64,000 nt of DNA, from assembly GCA_964457225.1 (NCBI GenBank), contig CAYWEM010000002.1:252583-316582 (forward strand), read 5' to 3'. A program made the position numbers and the translations under genes. The notes below the pieces were generated by a model. That model was not told the DNA's origin. It was given only the letters and a program-made list of their open reading frames with translations, and searched no databases. Position 1 is the first letter of the stretch; each line of letters begins with the position of its first letter. The stretch is from CAYWEM01 sp964457225 (GTDB lineage Bacteria > Acidobacteriota > Aminicenantia > UBA2199). Below are positions 8,511 through 17,745 of the stretch, piece by piece.

Positions 8511-9661
8511 GATTTCACCTTTATCAGATTTTTTACTTTTTCTGCTTTTTTCAGAGCGCATTCCAGCGATGATGACAAAACAGTCACATGTCCCATTTTT
8601 CGATAGGGATTGGTTGTTCTTTTTCCGTATAAATGGATCTTCACACCGTCAATCGCCATGCTCTCGGTTAATCCCTCATACAGTGCAGGGCCTGCGTAAC
8701 CTTCAGATCCTAAAATGTTTACCATTACCGAGGGCAGTTTTAGTTTGGTGCTGCCTAATGGCAGGTTCAGTATTGCCCGCAAGTGTTGCTCAAATTGCGA
8801 TGTAATGATGCTTTCTATGGTATGATGGCCGCTGTTATGCGGTCTCGGAGCAACTTCGTTGACCATTACTTCTCCTTTTTTATTGACAAAAAACTCAACA
8901 GCCAGCAACCCTTCCATATCGAGCGATTCAATGATTTCTCCGGCCAAACTGACAGCTTTTTCAGATTGTTCAACTGATATTGATGAAGGACAAATCAGTT
9001 TGTCTACCAGATTTGCCTTGGGATCAAAAAGCATTTCAACTACCGGGTAACATTTGATTTCGCCTTTTCTGTTTCTGGCAACGATCACGGAAATTTCCCT
9101 GGCAATCTCAACTTTTTCTTCAATCAGCGATGGCCCGGGGAGTATTTTTTTAAGATCTTTTTTGTCATTGACGATGGCCACTCCCCGGCCGTCGTATCCT
9201 CCCTTCCTCAATTTTTGCACAAAAGGAAAGTCTATTTCTCCTTTTTCCATTAGCAGTAAAATGTCGTTTTCCGATTCACAGGACACAAAGCTGGAAGTCG
9301 GAATCCTGTTTTTTTTAAAAAAACCTTTCTGCAATCCTTTGTCCTGGATCAACTCAAGTATTCCGGGGTCGGGAACGACTCTAAGGCCCTCTGCTTTAAG
9401 CTTTTTCAGGGCTTCAGCATTCACATACTCTATTTCAAAGGTCAGCAGATCCACCAGCTTGCCAAACTGATAAACAGATGCAAAGTCCAGGTGGTTTCCT
9501 TTGACAAAATGCGAGGCTATTTTCCCTGCAGGACAATCCTCGTCATTGTCCAGAACGTAGGTTATGATGTCCCACTTGCTGGCTTCCTGAATAAGCATTT
9601 TCCCGAGTTGACCGCCTGCAATGATGCCCAGTTTCAAACACGATGTTACCAATCTTTCCAT
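8495..9661 (-). CDS. purK: 5-(carboxyamino)imidazole ribonucleotide synthase
   Basis: An ATP-grasp enzyme of about 388 residues. The PurK opening KLGIIAGGQLGKMLIQEA binds AIR, KLRKGGYDGRGV is the ATP-binding lid loop, and NEVAPRPHNSGHHTIE is the metal-binding and catalytic end of the ATP-grasp fold. It carboxylates AIR with ATP and bicarbonate and passes N5-CAIR to PurE, encoded next. The start is uncertain: the ATG at 9661 lacks a clear ribosome binding site and the open frame continues to a TTG at 9712. The gene is lysine-rich and AT-richer than its surroundings, unlike the nearby purL. Confidence 0.9.
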   Translation of the reverse strand: MERLVTSCLKLGIIAGGQLGKMLIQEASKWDIITYVLDNDEDCPAGKIASHFVKGNHLDFASVYQFGKLVDLLTFEIEYVNAEALKKLKAEGLRVVPDPGILELIQDKGLQKGFFKKNRIPTSSFVSCESENDILLLMEKGEIDFPFVQKLRKGGYDGRGVAIVNDKKDLKKILPGPSLIEEKVEIAREISVIVARNRKGEIKCYPVVEMLFDPKANLVDKLICPSSISVEQSEKAVSLAGEIIESLDMEGLLAVEFFVNKKGEVMVNEVAPRPHNSGHHTIESIITSQFEQHLRAILNLPLGSTKLKLPSVMVNILGSEGYAGPALYEGLTESMAIDGVKIHLYGKRTTNPYRKMGHVTVLSSSLECALKKAEKVKNLIKVKSWPQS

Positions 9662-9890
9662 GTCGTGGTGACTTTCGTTTTCTTGCCTGCTTATTCCTGC
9701 GGCTGTGTGCAAGTTGAGCTGAGGGTTTTCAAGTTTAACCTGTTATAAAAAAACCATTTTTCAAGGATTTCTCTCTGTCGGCCAGCCTGATAATAAGGGC
9801 GAAACGGGGCAATGTCAACCCATTTTGTGAAGCGGCCTTCCTTTTTTTCTATAACCTTGTTGTATATGTTTTTTTTATGTATTGCCCCCC

Positions 9891-9919
9891 TTGTTCTGAG
9901 GCGGCTGAAAAGGTATAAT
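9891..9919 (+). promoter_or_regulatory. Promoter for tRNA-Arg (TTGTTC-N17-TATAAT)
   Basis: A perfect TATAAT at 9914-9919 lies 17 bp after TTGTTC, ending 11 bp before the tRNA 5' end. No terminator is visible between the tRNA and purL, so this promoter may serve both. Confidence 0.65.
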
Positions 9920-9930
9920 TCGATTTAAAT

Positions 9931-10003
9931 GCGCCTGTAGCTCAACGGATAGAGTGTTGGCCTCCGGAGCCAAAGGTTGTGGGTTCGAATCCCGCCGGGC
10001 GCG
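9931..10003 (+). tRNA. tRNA-Arg (anticodon CCG)
   Basis: A 73-base cloverleaf. The acceptor stem GCGCCTG pairs with CGGGCGC (one T-G pair). The anticodon stem TTGGC/GCCAA encloses the loop CTCCGGA with anticodon CCG, reading CGG codons. The T arm is GTGGG-TTCGAAT-CCCGC. The discriminator base is G and the CCA end is not encoded. Confidence 0.95.
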
Positions 10004-10042
10004 TTTAGCCTGCCCCCGGCAAACAGGAGGCCGCATTCACCC

Positions 10043-13000
10043 ATGGCCGTACAGCGCATCCACATAGAGAAAAAACCTGGTTTCGACATTGAAGCCGCAG
10101 CCTTGTACAGGGAATTGCGAGAGCATTTCTCAATTCACCGGCTGAAGAGCCTGCGTATCCTGTACCGCTATGACGTGCAGGGCCTTGATCCTGAACAGAT
10201 GGCCGCAGTCACGGCCACCATTTTCAGTGAACCCCCGGTTGACCTGGTTCATGGCGCCGATTTCCGTCTGACCCCCGATGAACATGTACTGGCCGTGGAA
10301 TACCTGCCCGGGCAGTACGATCAGCGCGCCGATTCCGCTGCCCAGGCCATCCAGATCGTCACCAGGGCCGAGCGCCCGCTGGTGCGCACCGCCAAGGTCA
10401 TGCTTTTTCGGGGAGCACTCAATTCAGCCGACCTGGACCGGATCAGGACCAGGGTGATCAACCCCGTTGATTCGCGCCGGGCATCAATGGAATTACCGGA
10501 TACTCTTTCCATTGATGCCGGCGAACCCCGGGACGTACCGGTGCTGTCGGAATTCAACCGGCTCGACCGGGCCGGCCTGCGAAAAACAGCCGAGTTTTAC
10601 GGCCTGGCAATGAACGATGCCGACCTGGAATTCTGCCGGGACTATTTCCTGAGGGAAGAAAACCGCCCCCCCACACTTACTGAAATAAAACTGCTCGACA
10701 CCTACTGGTCTGATCATTGCCGCCACACCACCTTCTGGACCAGAATAGACCCGGTGAGGGTTTCCCGGGCCCGGCAAACAAGACCCCTGCGCGAAACCCT
10801 GCAACGGTATCGAAAACTGGCCTCGGAATTGTACCCGGATTCGGAGCATCTCTGCCTGATGGAAATCGCCCAGGCCGCCCAGCGCTGGCTGGAAAAGAAG
10901 GGCCTGCTGGGCGACGTTGAAAAATCGAGCGAAATAAATGCCTGCAGCCTGATCGTTCCGTTGAAGGTCAACGGCGAACATCAGGAATGGCTGGTCATGT
11001 TCAAGAACGAAACCCACAATCACCCCACCGAGATAGAACCATACGGCGGGGCCGCCACCTGCCTGGGCGGAGCCATCAGGGATCCCCTGTCCGGCCGGGC
11101 CTGGGTTTACCAGGCCATGCGCATCAGCGGCAGTGCCGACCCCCGCCGGCCGGTAAAGCGCACCATGCCGGGTAAATTACCGCAGAGACTGATCACCACC
11201 GAGGCGGCCCGCGGTTTCAGCGCTTACGGCAACCAGGTCGGCCTGGCCACCGGCCAGGTGGTGGAAATATACGACCCCGGATACGAAGCCAAGCGCATGG
11301 AAGTCGGTGCGGTCATCGCGGCCGCCCCACGCAACCAGGTACGCCGCTTGGAACCCAGGCCCGGAGACCTGATCCTGCTGGTCGGCGGCCGTACCGGGCG
11401 GGACGGTATCGGCGGCGCCACCGGGTCATCCAAGGCCCATGGCGAGGATTCCCTGAGCAGCTGTGGATCCGAAGTCCAGAAAGGCGATCCCCTGACCGAG
11501 CGCAAATTACAGAGGCTGTTCCGCGACCCCCGGGCGGCCGGCATGATCAGGAAATGCAACGACTTCGGAGCCGGAGGCGTGGCCGTGGCCATAGGCGAAC
11601 TGGCGCCGGGACTGGAAATCGACCTGGACGCCGTGCCGAAAAAGTACGCCGGTCTGGACGGAACTGAGATAGCCCTGTCCGAATCCCAGGAACGCATGGC
11701 CGTTGTTCTTGATCCGGCCGACCTGCCCGCTTTCAGAGAATTGGCCGCCGCGGAAAACCTGGAATGCAGTACTGTGGCCAGGGTCAGCGCCGACAACCGC
11801 CTGCGTATGAAATGGCGCGGTCGGACCATCGTTGATCTCAGCCGCCGTTTCCTGGACAGCAACGGGGTCAGCCGAAACAGTTCAGCAGCTATTCGGGCTC
11901 CGCGCCTTGCTGACTCTTACTTTTCCCGGATTCCGGCCCGACTGCGCCGCATTCTGCCCGACCTGGAAAAGGCCTGGCTGAACAACCTGTCCGACCTGAA
12001 TACCTGCTCCCAGAAGGGACTGATCGAGAGATTCGACAGTTCGATCGGCGCCGCCACCCTGCTCTCCCCCCTGGGCGGCAAATACCAGTTGACTCCCGCT
12101 CAGGGTATGGCGGCCAGGCTTCCCCTTATCGAGGGTGAAACCGATCTGGCATCCCTGATGACTTTCGCTTTCAACCCGGGGCTGTCCCGCTGGAGCCCTT
12201 ATCACGGAGCCCTTTACGCCGTACTGGAGGCGGCGGTTAAGACCGCGGCCTGCGGCGGAGATTTCAGTCGGATCCGGCTCAGCCTGCAGGAATACTTCGG
12301 CAAACCCGGAGAGGACCCCCACAAATGGGGCAGTCCCCTGGCGGCCATGCTCGGGGCCCTGCAGGCCCAGCTTGAACTGGGACTGCCTGCCATAGGCGGC
12401 AAAGACAGCATGTCCGGCACCTTCCGGGATATTTCCGTGCCTCCAACCCTGATCGCTTTCGCCGTCTCCATGATCAAGGCGGAAAATGTGATTTCGCCGG
12501 AATTCAAAAAGGCCGGCAGTCATGTCGCCCGGCTGAGCCTGCCCCGCGATGAATTTGAAATGCCGGATTGGACGCGTTTACGGCGGAACCTGGCCGTTCC
12601 GGGGCAACTGGCGGATCGCGGCCTACTGCTGGCGGCCCAGGTCATCGGCCAGGGCGGCCTGGCGGCGGCAGTCAGCAAAATGGCCTTCGGCAACATGATC
12701 GGCCTGGAATTTACCGTCCCCTGCCCGGCAGAATCACTTTTCAGGCCTGAAATAGGCTCCCTGGTGCTGGAAATTGACGGCCGGGCTGATATAAAGGCGC
12801 TGGCCCGGGAATTTCCCCTGGAATTCCTGGGGAAAACCAGTTCCGAGCCCAGGATCATTGCGGATAACTTCAGCCTTGAACTTGACAGCGCCCTGGCCGC
12901 CTGGACCAGGCCACTGGAGTCTGTTTTTCCCACCCGGCCGGCGAAAAGGAGCAGGGAAAATAACGACTGGCCGAGGCCGGATATCTGCACCAGGCCGGCT

Positions 13001-13813
13001 AAAAGCACGCTGAAAACAGCCGTGCCCAGGGTGTTGATCCCGGTTTTCCCCGGCACCAATTGCGAGTACGATACCGCCGCCGCCTTCTCCAGGGCCGGCG
13101 GAAAGGTGCAGACCCTGGTTTTCCGCAACCTGAGCGTCGGTGACATCAAAGAATCCCTGGATCGGCTGGCCGCAGCGATTGCCGATGCCCAGATAATCGC
13201 TCTGCCAGGCGGTTTCAGCGCCGGCGACGAACCTGAAGGCGCCGGCAAGTTCATCGCGGCCGTGTTCCGCAATCCCGGGATCCGCGAAGCCCTGGACTTG
13301 TTTTTGCGCCGTGGGCTGATGCTGGGCATCTGCAACGGTTTCCAGGCCCTTATCAAGCTGGGCCTGCTCCCTGGCGGCGAAATGCGTGACCTGACTGTTG
13401 ACTCTCCCACTTTGACTTTCAATACCATCGGCCGGCATGTGGCCAATATGGCCAGAATAAAAGTGGTTTCAAGCCTGTCCCCCTGGTTCAATGCCTGTGA
13501 ACCGGGTGAAATCCGCTATGTCCCGATTTCCCACGGGGAAGGCCGGCTGACGGCAAAGCCGGTCCTGCTGGCGGAACTCTTCCGCCGGGGCCAGGTCACC
13601 ACCCGCTATGTAAACCATTCAGGAGAGCCCGCCTTGAATGAAACCGATAACCCGAACGGGTCGATGGCCGCGGTTGAATCGATCTGCAGTCCGGACGGTC
13701 GCATTCTGGGCCGCATGGGCCATCCTGAAAGAACCGGCCCGGGTCTGTTCCGCAACCTGCCCCCGGCCGATGATCAGGGTGTTTTTCAATCAGGTATCAA
13801 TTACTTTCGTTGA
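10043..13813 (+). CDS. purL: Phosphoribosylformylglycinamidine synthase, single-chain
   Basis: A 1256-residue one-chain FGAM synthase: PurS-like N-terminal region (FDIEAAALYRELREHF), the two AIR-synthase-like halves, with the HCRHTTFW motif and the ATP/FGAR-binding segment FKNETHNHPTEIEPYGG in the first, and a C-terminal class I glutaminase. The glutaminase shows the nucleophile Cys in MLGICNGFQ (near residue 1097), with HGEGRL and GHPER for the His and Glu. It converts FGAR, glutamine and ATP to FGAM. The overall type is like that of Firmicutes and Bacteroides rather than the E. coli enzyme. The open frame extends back into the tRNA; the ATG at 10043, behind AACAGGAGG, is the real start. Confidence 0.95.
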   Translation: MAVQRIHIEKKPGFDIEAAALYRELREHFSIHRLKSLRILYRYDVQGLDPEQMAAVTATIFSEPPVDLVHGADFRLTPDEHVLAVEYLPGQYDQRADSAAQAIQIVTRAERPLVRTAKVMLFRGALNSADLDRIRTRVINPVDSRRASMELPDTLSIDAGEPRDVPVLSEFNRLDRAGLRKTAEFYGLAMNDADLEFCRDYFLREENRPPTLTEIKLLDTYWSDHCRHTTFWTRIDPVRVSRARQTRPLRETLQRYRKLASELYPDSEHLCLMEIAQAAQRWLEKKGLLGDVEKSSEINACSLIVPLKVNGEHQEWLVMFKNETHNHPTEIEPYGGAATCLGGAIRDPLSGRAWVYQAMRISGSADPRRPVKRTMPGKLPQRLITTEAARGFSAYGNQVGLATGQVVEIYDPGYEAKRMEVGAVIAAAPRNQVRRLEPRPGDLILLVGGRTGRDGIGGATGSSKAHGEDSLSSCGSEVQKGDPLTERKLQRLFRDPRAAGMIRKCNDFGAGGVAVAIGELAPGLEIDLDAVPKKYAGLDGTEIALSESQERMAVVLDPADLPAFRELAAAENLECSTVARVSADNRLRMKWRGRTIVDLSRRFLDSNGVSRNSSAAIRAPRLADSYFSRIPARLRRILPDLEKAWLNNLSDLNTCSQKGLIERFDSSIGAATLLSPLGGKYQLTPAQGMAARLPLIEGETDLASLMTFAFNPGLSRWSPYHGALYAVLEAAVKTAACGGDFSRIRLSLQEYFGKPGEDPHKWGSPLAAMLGALQAQLELGLPAIGGKDSMSGTFRDISVPPTLIAFAVSMIKAENVISPEFKKAGSHVARLSLPRDEFEMPDWTRLRRNLAVPGQLADRGLLLAAQVIGQGGLAAAVSKMAFGNMIGLEFTVPCPAESLFRPEIGSLVLEIDGRADIKALAREFPLEFLGKTSSEPRIIADNFSLELDSALAAWTRPLESVFPTRPAKRSRENNDWPRPDICTRPAKSTLKTAVPRVLIPVFPGTNCEYDTAAAFSRAGGKVQTLVFRNLSVGDIKESLDRLAAAIADAQIIALPGGFSAGDEPEGAGKFIAAVFRNPGIREALDLFLRRGLMLGICNGFQALIKLGLLPGGEMRDLTVDSPTLTFNTIGRHVANMARIKVVSSLSPWFNACEPGEIRYVPISHGEGRLTAKPVLLAELFRRGQVTTRYVNHSGEPALNETDNPNGSMAAVESICSPDGRILGRMGHPERTGPGLFRNLPPADDQGVFQSGINYFR

Positions 13814-13821
13814 TTGTTCGC

Positions 13822-16062
13822 TCAGAAGGACATCAGGGCGGCCAGGATTTCACGACAGATGCGGTTCAGGTTGTAGGGCGGGGTAAAGACAATCGGTTGA
13901 TGTTCTTTCACCCGGGCGAAATCACTGTTTTCCGCTAAAAGCACTATGTTTTTTCTGCCCGGATCAGCACCCCTGCCGATATGTTCAAGGAAAAAAGCCA
14001 GGTCGGCCACCAGCACCGAGTTCGACGGAACCTGGTTGACGGCCAGGGTTAAAATATCCGGCATCAAAAGCCTGATTTGCTCTTCAAGTCCGGGAAGAAA
14101 GGCTGAATCCCGGTAGCAGATCGCCAGCGGCGCTCCCGGGGGAACCCTGTTAAGTGCCCGTTCGGCCGCAGCCCTGAGGAAGGGATCCGTTTCCGCGGCC
14201 GCAACTTTGAAATCGTCGCGCAATACGGCAGCGAGCATCGGAATGGAAGCCAGCAGATCGAACAAGGCATTGGGCGGTCCCGGGTTACTCGATTTCATGA
14301 TCTGCCGGGCTTTGGCCGCCAGGGACGGTAATTCGGCCGCGACCGCGAACGCCGAAAGACCGGTGAGCTGCCGCCATTTCTCCAGGTCAGGCTGTTCGGA
14401 GGCCAGCAGGGCCGAGATGCTGACCAGGCCGGACTCGCAGTCCCGGCAGGTATTGGCCCAATCTGAGAGATGCTCCCGAGCCTTCTTCAGGGCGGATTTT
14501 TCCTCGGCATTCATTATTTCCCTGCGGGTTTCGGCATACTGGGAGATAACCGCTTCCGCCGCGGTCATGGTACTGCGCCGCAGGGGATTGACGTGCTGCA
14601 GCAGCTGGAGGGCCTGCAGGCCCAGGTCGCGGTTGTGCGCCCTGATCACCACGGAAAACAGTTGCCTGAGTCTTTCCCCTCCTTCCCATATCTGCAAGGG
14701 GTCGGCCGCCGCCAATTCAACGAGTTGCCGCAGATAGTCACGTATTTTTTTTGCCGAGAGCTCACCGGAAATCAGTTTTTCGGTTATCCTGGCCGCGGTC
14801 CGGATCGGGAAAAGCCTGGCGGCTGCGACCAACAATTCATCTTCGATCTGTCGCAGTTCCCGGTCTTCTTCCGCCGGAAACAAAAACGGCTCTATTTTGC
14901 GGTCGGCTGCGGTCACTGCTTTTTCAAGGGCCAGCAAGCGTATCTGGCGGCTGCCCCCGGACAGGGCCTGATGCACCAGGTCACGAAAAAGATGGTAATT
15001 CCCCGGTTCGGCGCTTTCCAGGGCGGCTTCCTGCTCTTCCAGGGGCAATCCGGCAAAGTTCCGCCGAATGAATTCCAGGCCGCCGGCCAGGGAAGCCATG
15101 GCCGCGATAGTATCCCGGCGCAGTTCCGGAAAATCAATGTACCATCGCTGCATAAGAGGCAGGAAAGCTTCACGCCCGGCTGTTTTGCCGATCAGCGTTT
15201 TCCTTGACTCGGAACGGTTCAGGAAAATATCTTCAACCAGGGCAAGGGCCCGGGGACTGGAATCCATGACCACTATTTCCAGCAGGGCTTCCCGGCCGGC
15301 ACTGTCCATGGAAAGCTTGAGCAAGCCTTCAATTTGCTCGAGCAGGCCGCCAATCAGTTCAGGAAATCGCTGCAGGTACAACCCATAATGAAATGCATGG
15401 CTGGAAAAGGATTCCTGCGATTCTGTTCCAGCTGCAATCTCCCTGCTGACCCGCCTGAAAAAATCCGCCAGGAAAGCATGAACCGAAAGGTCGCCCCGGC
15501 GGCAGATGATTTCAAAAGCTCCGGCGGCCCTGGTTTTATCATCGTCGGCCAAATATGAAATAAAAACCTTGGCATCAGCCGGGGCCAGAATCTTCCCCAG
15601 TATATCCAGTGCGGTCTTAAACAGCCTCGGGTTTTTAGATCCCTGCTGAAAGCGGGGCAGGAGTGAAAAAAGAGGGTTGTTGTGCTTGATACGGCTTATT
15701 TCCGCGGCAATGGTGCTCTGGATGAAAGAATCCGCGCTTTTTTCCAGGGCGCCGTGCAGAATGTTCAGGGCCCGGCGGTCAGCGAATTTGGAAACGGCGA
15801 TTATCGCCTCCCGCTTGATGTTGGGATGTTCTTCGCCCTCAATGATTTTTTTTAAAGGCAGGAGGAACTGCGATTTCTGCAAATACCCCGCCACCCGAAT
15901 CAGGTTGAGCTGAACCTGCAGGGGATAATCAGTCGAGGTCAACAGCATGGCCAGCTCGGTTTCAGCATGGCTGCCGCCTGATTTAACCGCTTCCTCAAGG
16001 GCCATCCTGAAACGGAAATCGCCCATTTCAGCTGATTTTTCTATGAGTTTTTGAAGTTCCAT
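13822..16062 (-). CDS. HEAT-repeat protein of unknown function
   Basis: A 746-residue, almost wholly helical protein without signal peptide or membrane segments. The N-terminal 250 residues show HEAT-like hairpins of about 35 residues (LQVQLNLIRVAGYLQKSQFLLPLKKIIEGEEHPNIK-type units), and similar helical pairs continue to the end. Such solenoids usually bind proteins or nucleic acid; no catalytic motif is visible. It is convergent with purL (8 bp between stops) and lies downstream of the radical SAM gene in the same orientation, 45 bp away, so it may belong to that transcript. Confidence 0.6.
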   Translation of the reverse strand: MELQKLIEKSAEMGDFRFRMALEEAVKSGGSHAETELAMLLTSTDYPLQVQLNLIRVAGYLQKSQFLLPLKKIIEGEEHPNIKREAIIAVSKFADRRALNILHGALEKSADSFIQSTIAAEISRIKHNNPLFSLLPRFQQGSKNPRLFKTALDILGKILAPADAKVFISYLADDDKTRAAGAFEIICRRGDLSVHAFLADFFRRVSREIAAGTESQESFSSHAFHYGLYLQRFPELIGGLLEQIEGLLKLSMDSAGREALLEIVVMDSSPRALALVEDIFLNRSESRKTLIGKTAGREAFLPLMQRWYIDFPELRRDTIAAMASLAGGLEFIRRNFAGLPLEEQEAALESAEPGNYHLFRDLVHQALSGGSRQIRLLALEKAVTAADRKIEPFLFPAEEDRELRQIEDELLVAAARLFPIRTAARITEKLISGELSAKKIRDYLRQLVELAAADPLQIWEGGERLRQLFSVVIRAHNRDLGLQALQLLQHVNPLRRSTMTAAEAVISQYAETRREIMNAEEKSALKKAREHLSDWANTCRDCESGLVSISALLASEQPDLEKWRQLTGLSAFAVAAELPSLAAKARQIMKSSNPGPPNALFDLLASIPMLAAVLRDDFKVAAAETDPFLRAAAERALNRVPPGAPLAICYRDSAFLPGLEEQIRLLMPDILTLAVNQVPSNSVLVADLAFFLEHIGRGADPGRKNIVLLAENSDFARVKEHQPIVFTPPYNLNRICREILAALMSF

Positions 16063-16107
16063 TCGATTTTCCGGCTCCGATAATCATTCTATCACAGGAA
16101 CGGCTGC

Positions 16108-17742
16108 TCAGGAAGAGAAGAAGTCCTGCAGCATTTCTTTCCTCAGGATTCCTTCCCTGGAAGAGGCCGTCACTTCGATGGCATCGCCTGACGGGTTTTT
16201 TCCGGCCAGGTGCATGGCCGAAGCCATGGTTCCCGGAGTCGGAGTGAAAATCTGTACATCGGCCCGGCGTATTCCCAGCGCGCTGAGTTTTTTTTTCATT
16301 TGCATAACATCGGAGCGGGATTCTCCCGGATGACCCACGATCAGGTAGGGACGAAGTTCAACCGGGCGGGCCAGTCCGGTGTTGATCCGGTTGAACATGG
16401 CCGCGAATTCCCGGAACAATTCCCAGTCGCCCTTGTTCATCAGCTTGAGCACCCGGTTCTCGGTGTGTTCCGGAGCCACCCTCAGGTAAGATCCGCAGTG
16501 AGCGCTGAGAATCTCCCTCAGGGCCTCAGGTTGGCCCAGAAATGATTCATAACGCATGCCTGAACCGAGGAATACCTGCTTAACCCCGCTGACCAGCCTG
16601 GCACGCCTCAACAGGTCAAGGCAGGGAGCCAGGCCCGTTTTTTCCGCCGGGCAGGCCGCCCCGGCCAGGCAGGAACGTTCCGGACAGCACCTGCCGCCGT
16701 ACATGTCGGCCGATGGTCCGCCGATATCTGAAACAACGCCTTTCCAGTCGGGATGCCTGGTCAGTTTGGCTATTTCTTCCAGTATGGATTCCGGGCTGCG
16801 GGAAATGACCCGGCTGCCCTGGTGGGCGGCCAGTGCACAGAAACGGCACGTCCCCCGACAGCCCCGATGAGAGGTGACCGAGAAAATGTTCATGGCCAGG
16901 GCCGGGGTTTTGCCGGCTCCGTCCAGGTGCCGCCTGCGGTAATCCAGTCCGTAGATGAAGTCCAGTTGATCTCCACTCGGCAACCAGGCCGGCTCGGAAA
17001 CAAGGTAACGCCCGGCATGAGGCTGACACAGCCGCTTCCCGGCCCGGCAGCCTTGTTCAATGATTTCCTGGGCCTTTAAAAAACTGAGATTGTTTCGCGA
17101 AACCTCTTCATAAGCAGGTATGAAAAGTGTATCGAGGTCAGAGGGCCGTTCACGGCTGATCCGGGTCAAACCGGGTAAGCGGATTTCCCCGGTATTTTTC
17201 CCGGCCCTGAGTTCCCGGCAGATTTCGAGCAGGGGCCATTCCCCCATTCCGGATACCAGCAGGTCGGCCCTGGAATCCAGCAGTATCGAACGCCTGACCT
17301 CCTTTTCCACAAAATCGTAATGAGCAAAACGCCTGAGCGATGCCTCAATGCCGCCGATGACGATCGGGATTCCTTTCCAGGCCTGGCGCAGGCGGTTGGC
17401 GAAAACGATCAGCGTTCTGTCCGGCCTGATCTTAGACTTTATGGAAGCCGGGGCTCCGGGGAAAAAAGCCCGGCCCTGGAACTGGTACAAATCCTCTTTC
17501 CGCCTTTTGCCGCTGGAAGTGTAATTCAGAACGAGTGAATCAACCGGACCGGGAACAATGGCAAAACAAAGCTTGGGGCTGCCGCTTCTTTTGAACGACT
17601 CAGGATTGTGCCAGTCAGGTCGCTCCAGCAAGCCGACCCTGAAGCCGTCATTTTCCAGCACTCTTTTCAGCAGGGCTTCCGGAAAAGAAGGATGGTCTGA
17701 AAAGGGATAAGGCATGACCAGGATTACGTCGTATTCCGGCAT
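16108..17742 (-). CDS. YgiQ-family radical SAM protein
   Basis: A 544-residue protein. The N-terminal cobalamin-binding-like region (DVILVMPYPFSDHPSFPEALL) is followed by the radical SAM domain, with the cluster motif CRGTCRFCALAAHQG near residue 295. It also has GHPGESRSDV and the helix AEHTENRVLKLMNKG, all typical of the YgiQ/UPF0313 family, whose reaction is not established. A second Cys-rich segment (CCPERSCLAGAACP) lies after the SAM motif, as in other family members. It begins three bases after the stop of the upstream hydrolase gene, so the two are co-transcribed. Confidence 0.88.
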   Translation of the reverse strand: MPEYDVILVMPYPFSDHPSFPEALLKRVLENDGFRVGLLERPDWHNPESFKRSGSPKLCFAIVPGPVDSLVLNYTSSGKRRKEDLYQFQGRAFFPGAPASIKSKIRPDRTLIVFANRLRQAWKGIPIVIGGIEASLRRFAHYDFVEKEVRRSILLDSRADLLVSGMGEWPLLEICRELRAGKNTGEIRLPGLTRISRERPSDLDTLFIPAYEEVSRNNLSFLKAQEIIEQGCRAGKRLCQPHAGRYLVSEPAWLPSGDQLDFIYGLDYRRRHLDGAGKTPALAMNIFSVTSHRGCRGTCRFCALAAHQGSRVISRSPESILEEIAKLTRHPDWKGVVSDIGGPSADMYGGRCCPERSCLAGAACPAEKTGLAPCLDLLRRARLVSGVKQVFLGSGMRYESFLGQPEALREILSAHCGSYLRVAPEHTENRVLKLMNKGDWELFREFAAMFNRINTGLARPVELRPYLIVGHPGESRSDVMQMKKKLSALGIRRADVQIFTPTPGTMASAMHLAGKNPSGDAIEVTASSREGILRKEMLQDFFSS

Positions 17743-17745
17743 GGG

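Noticed and set aside
9977..10042. Longer N-terminus of PurL starting at 9977
   Set aside because: This segment overlaps the 3' part of tRNA-Arg; its first residues are the translated tRNA arm. The ATG at 10043 has a proper ribosome binding site.
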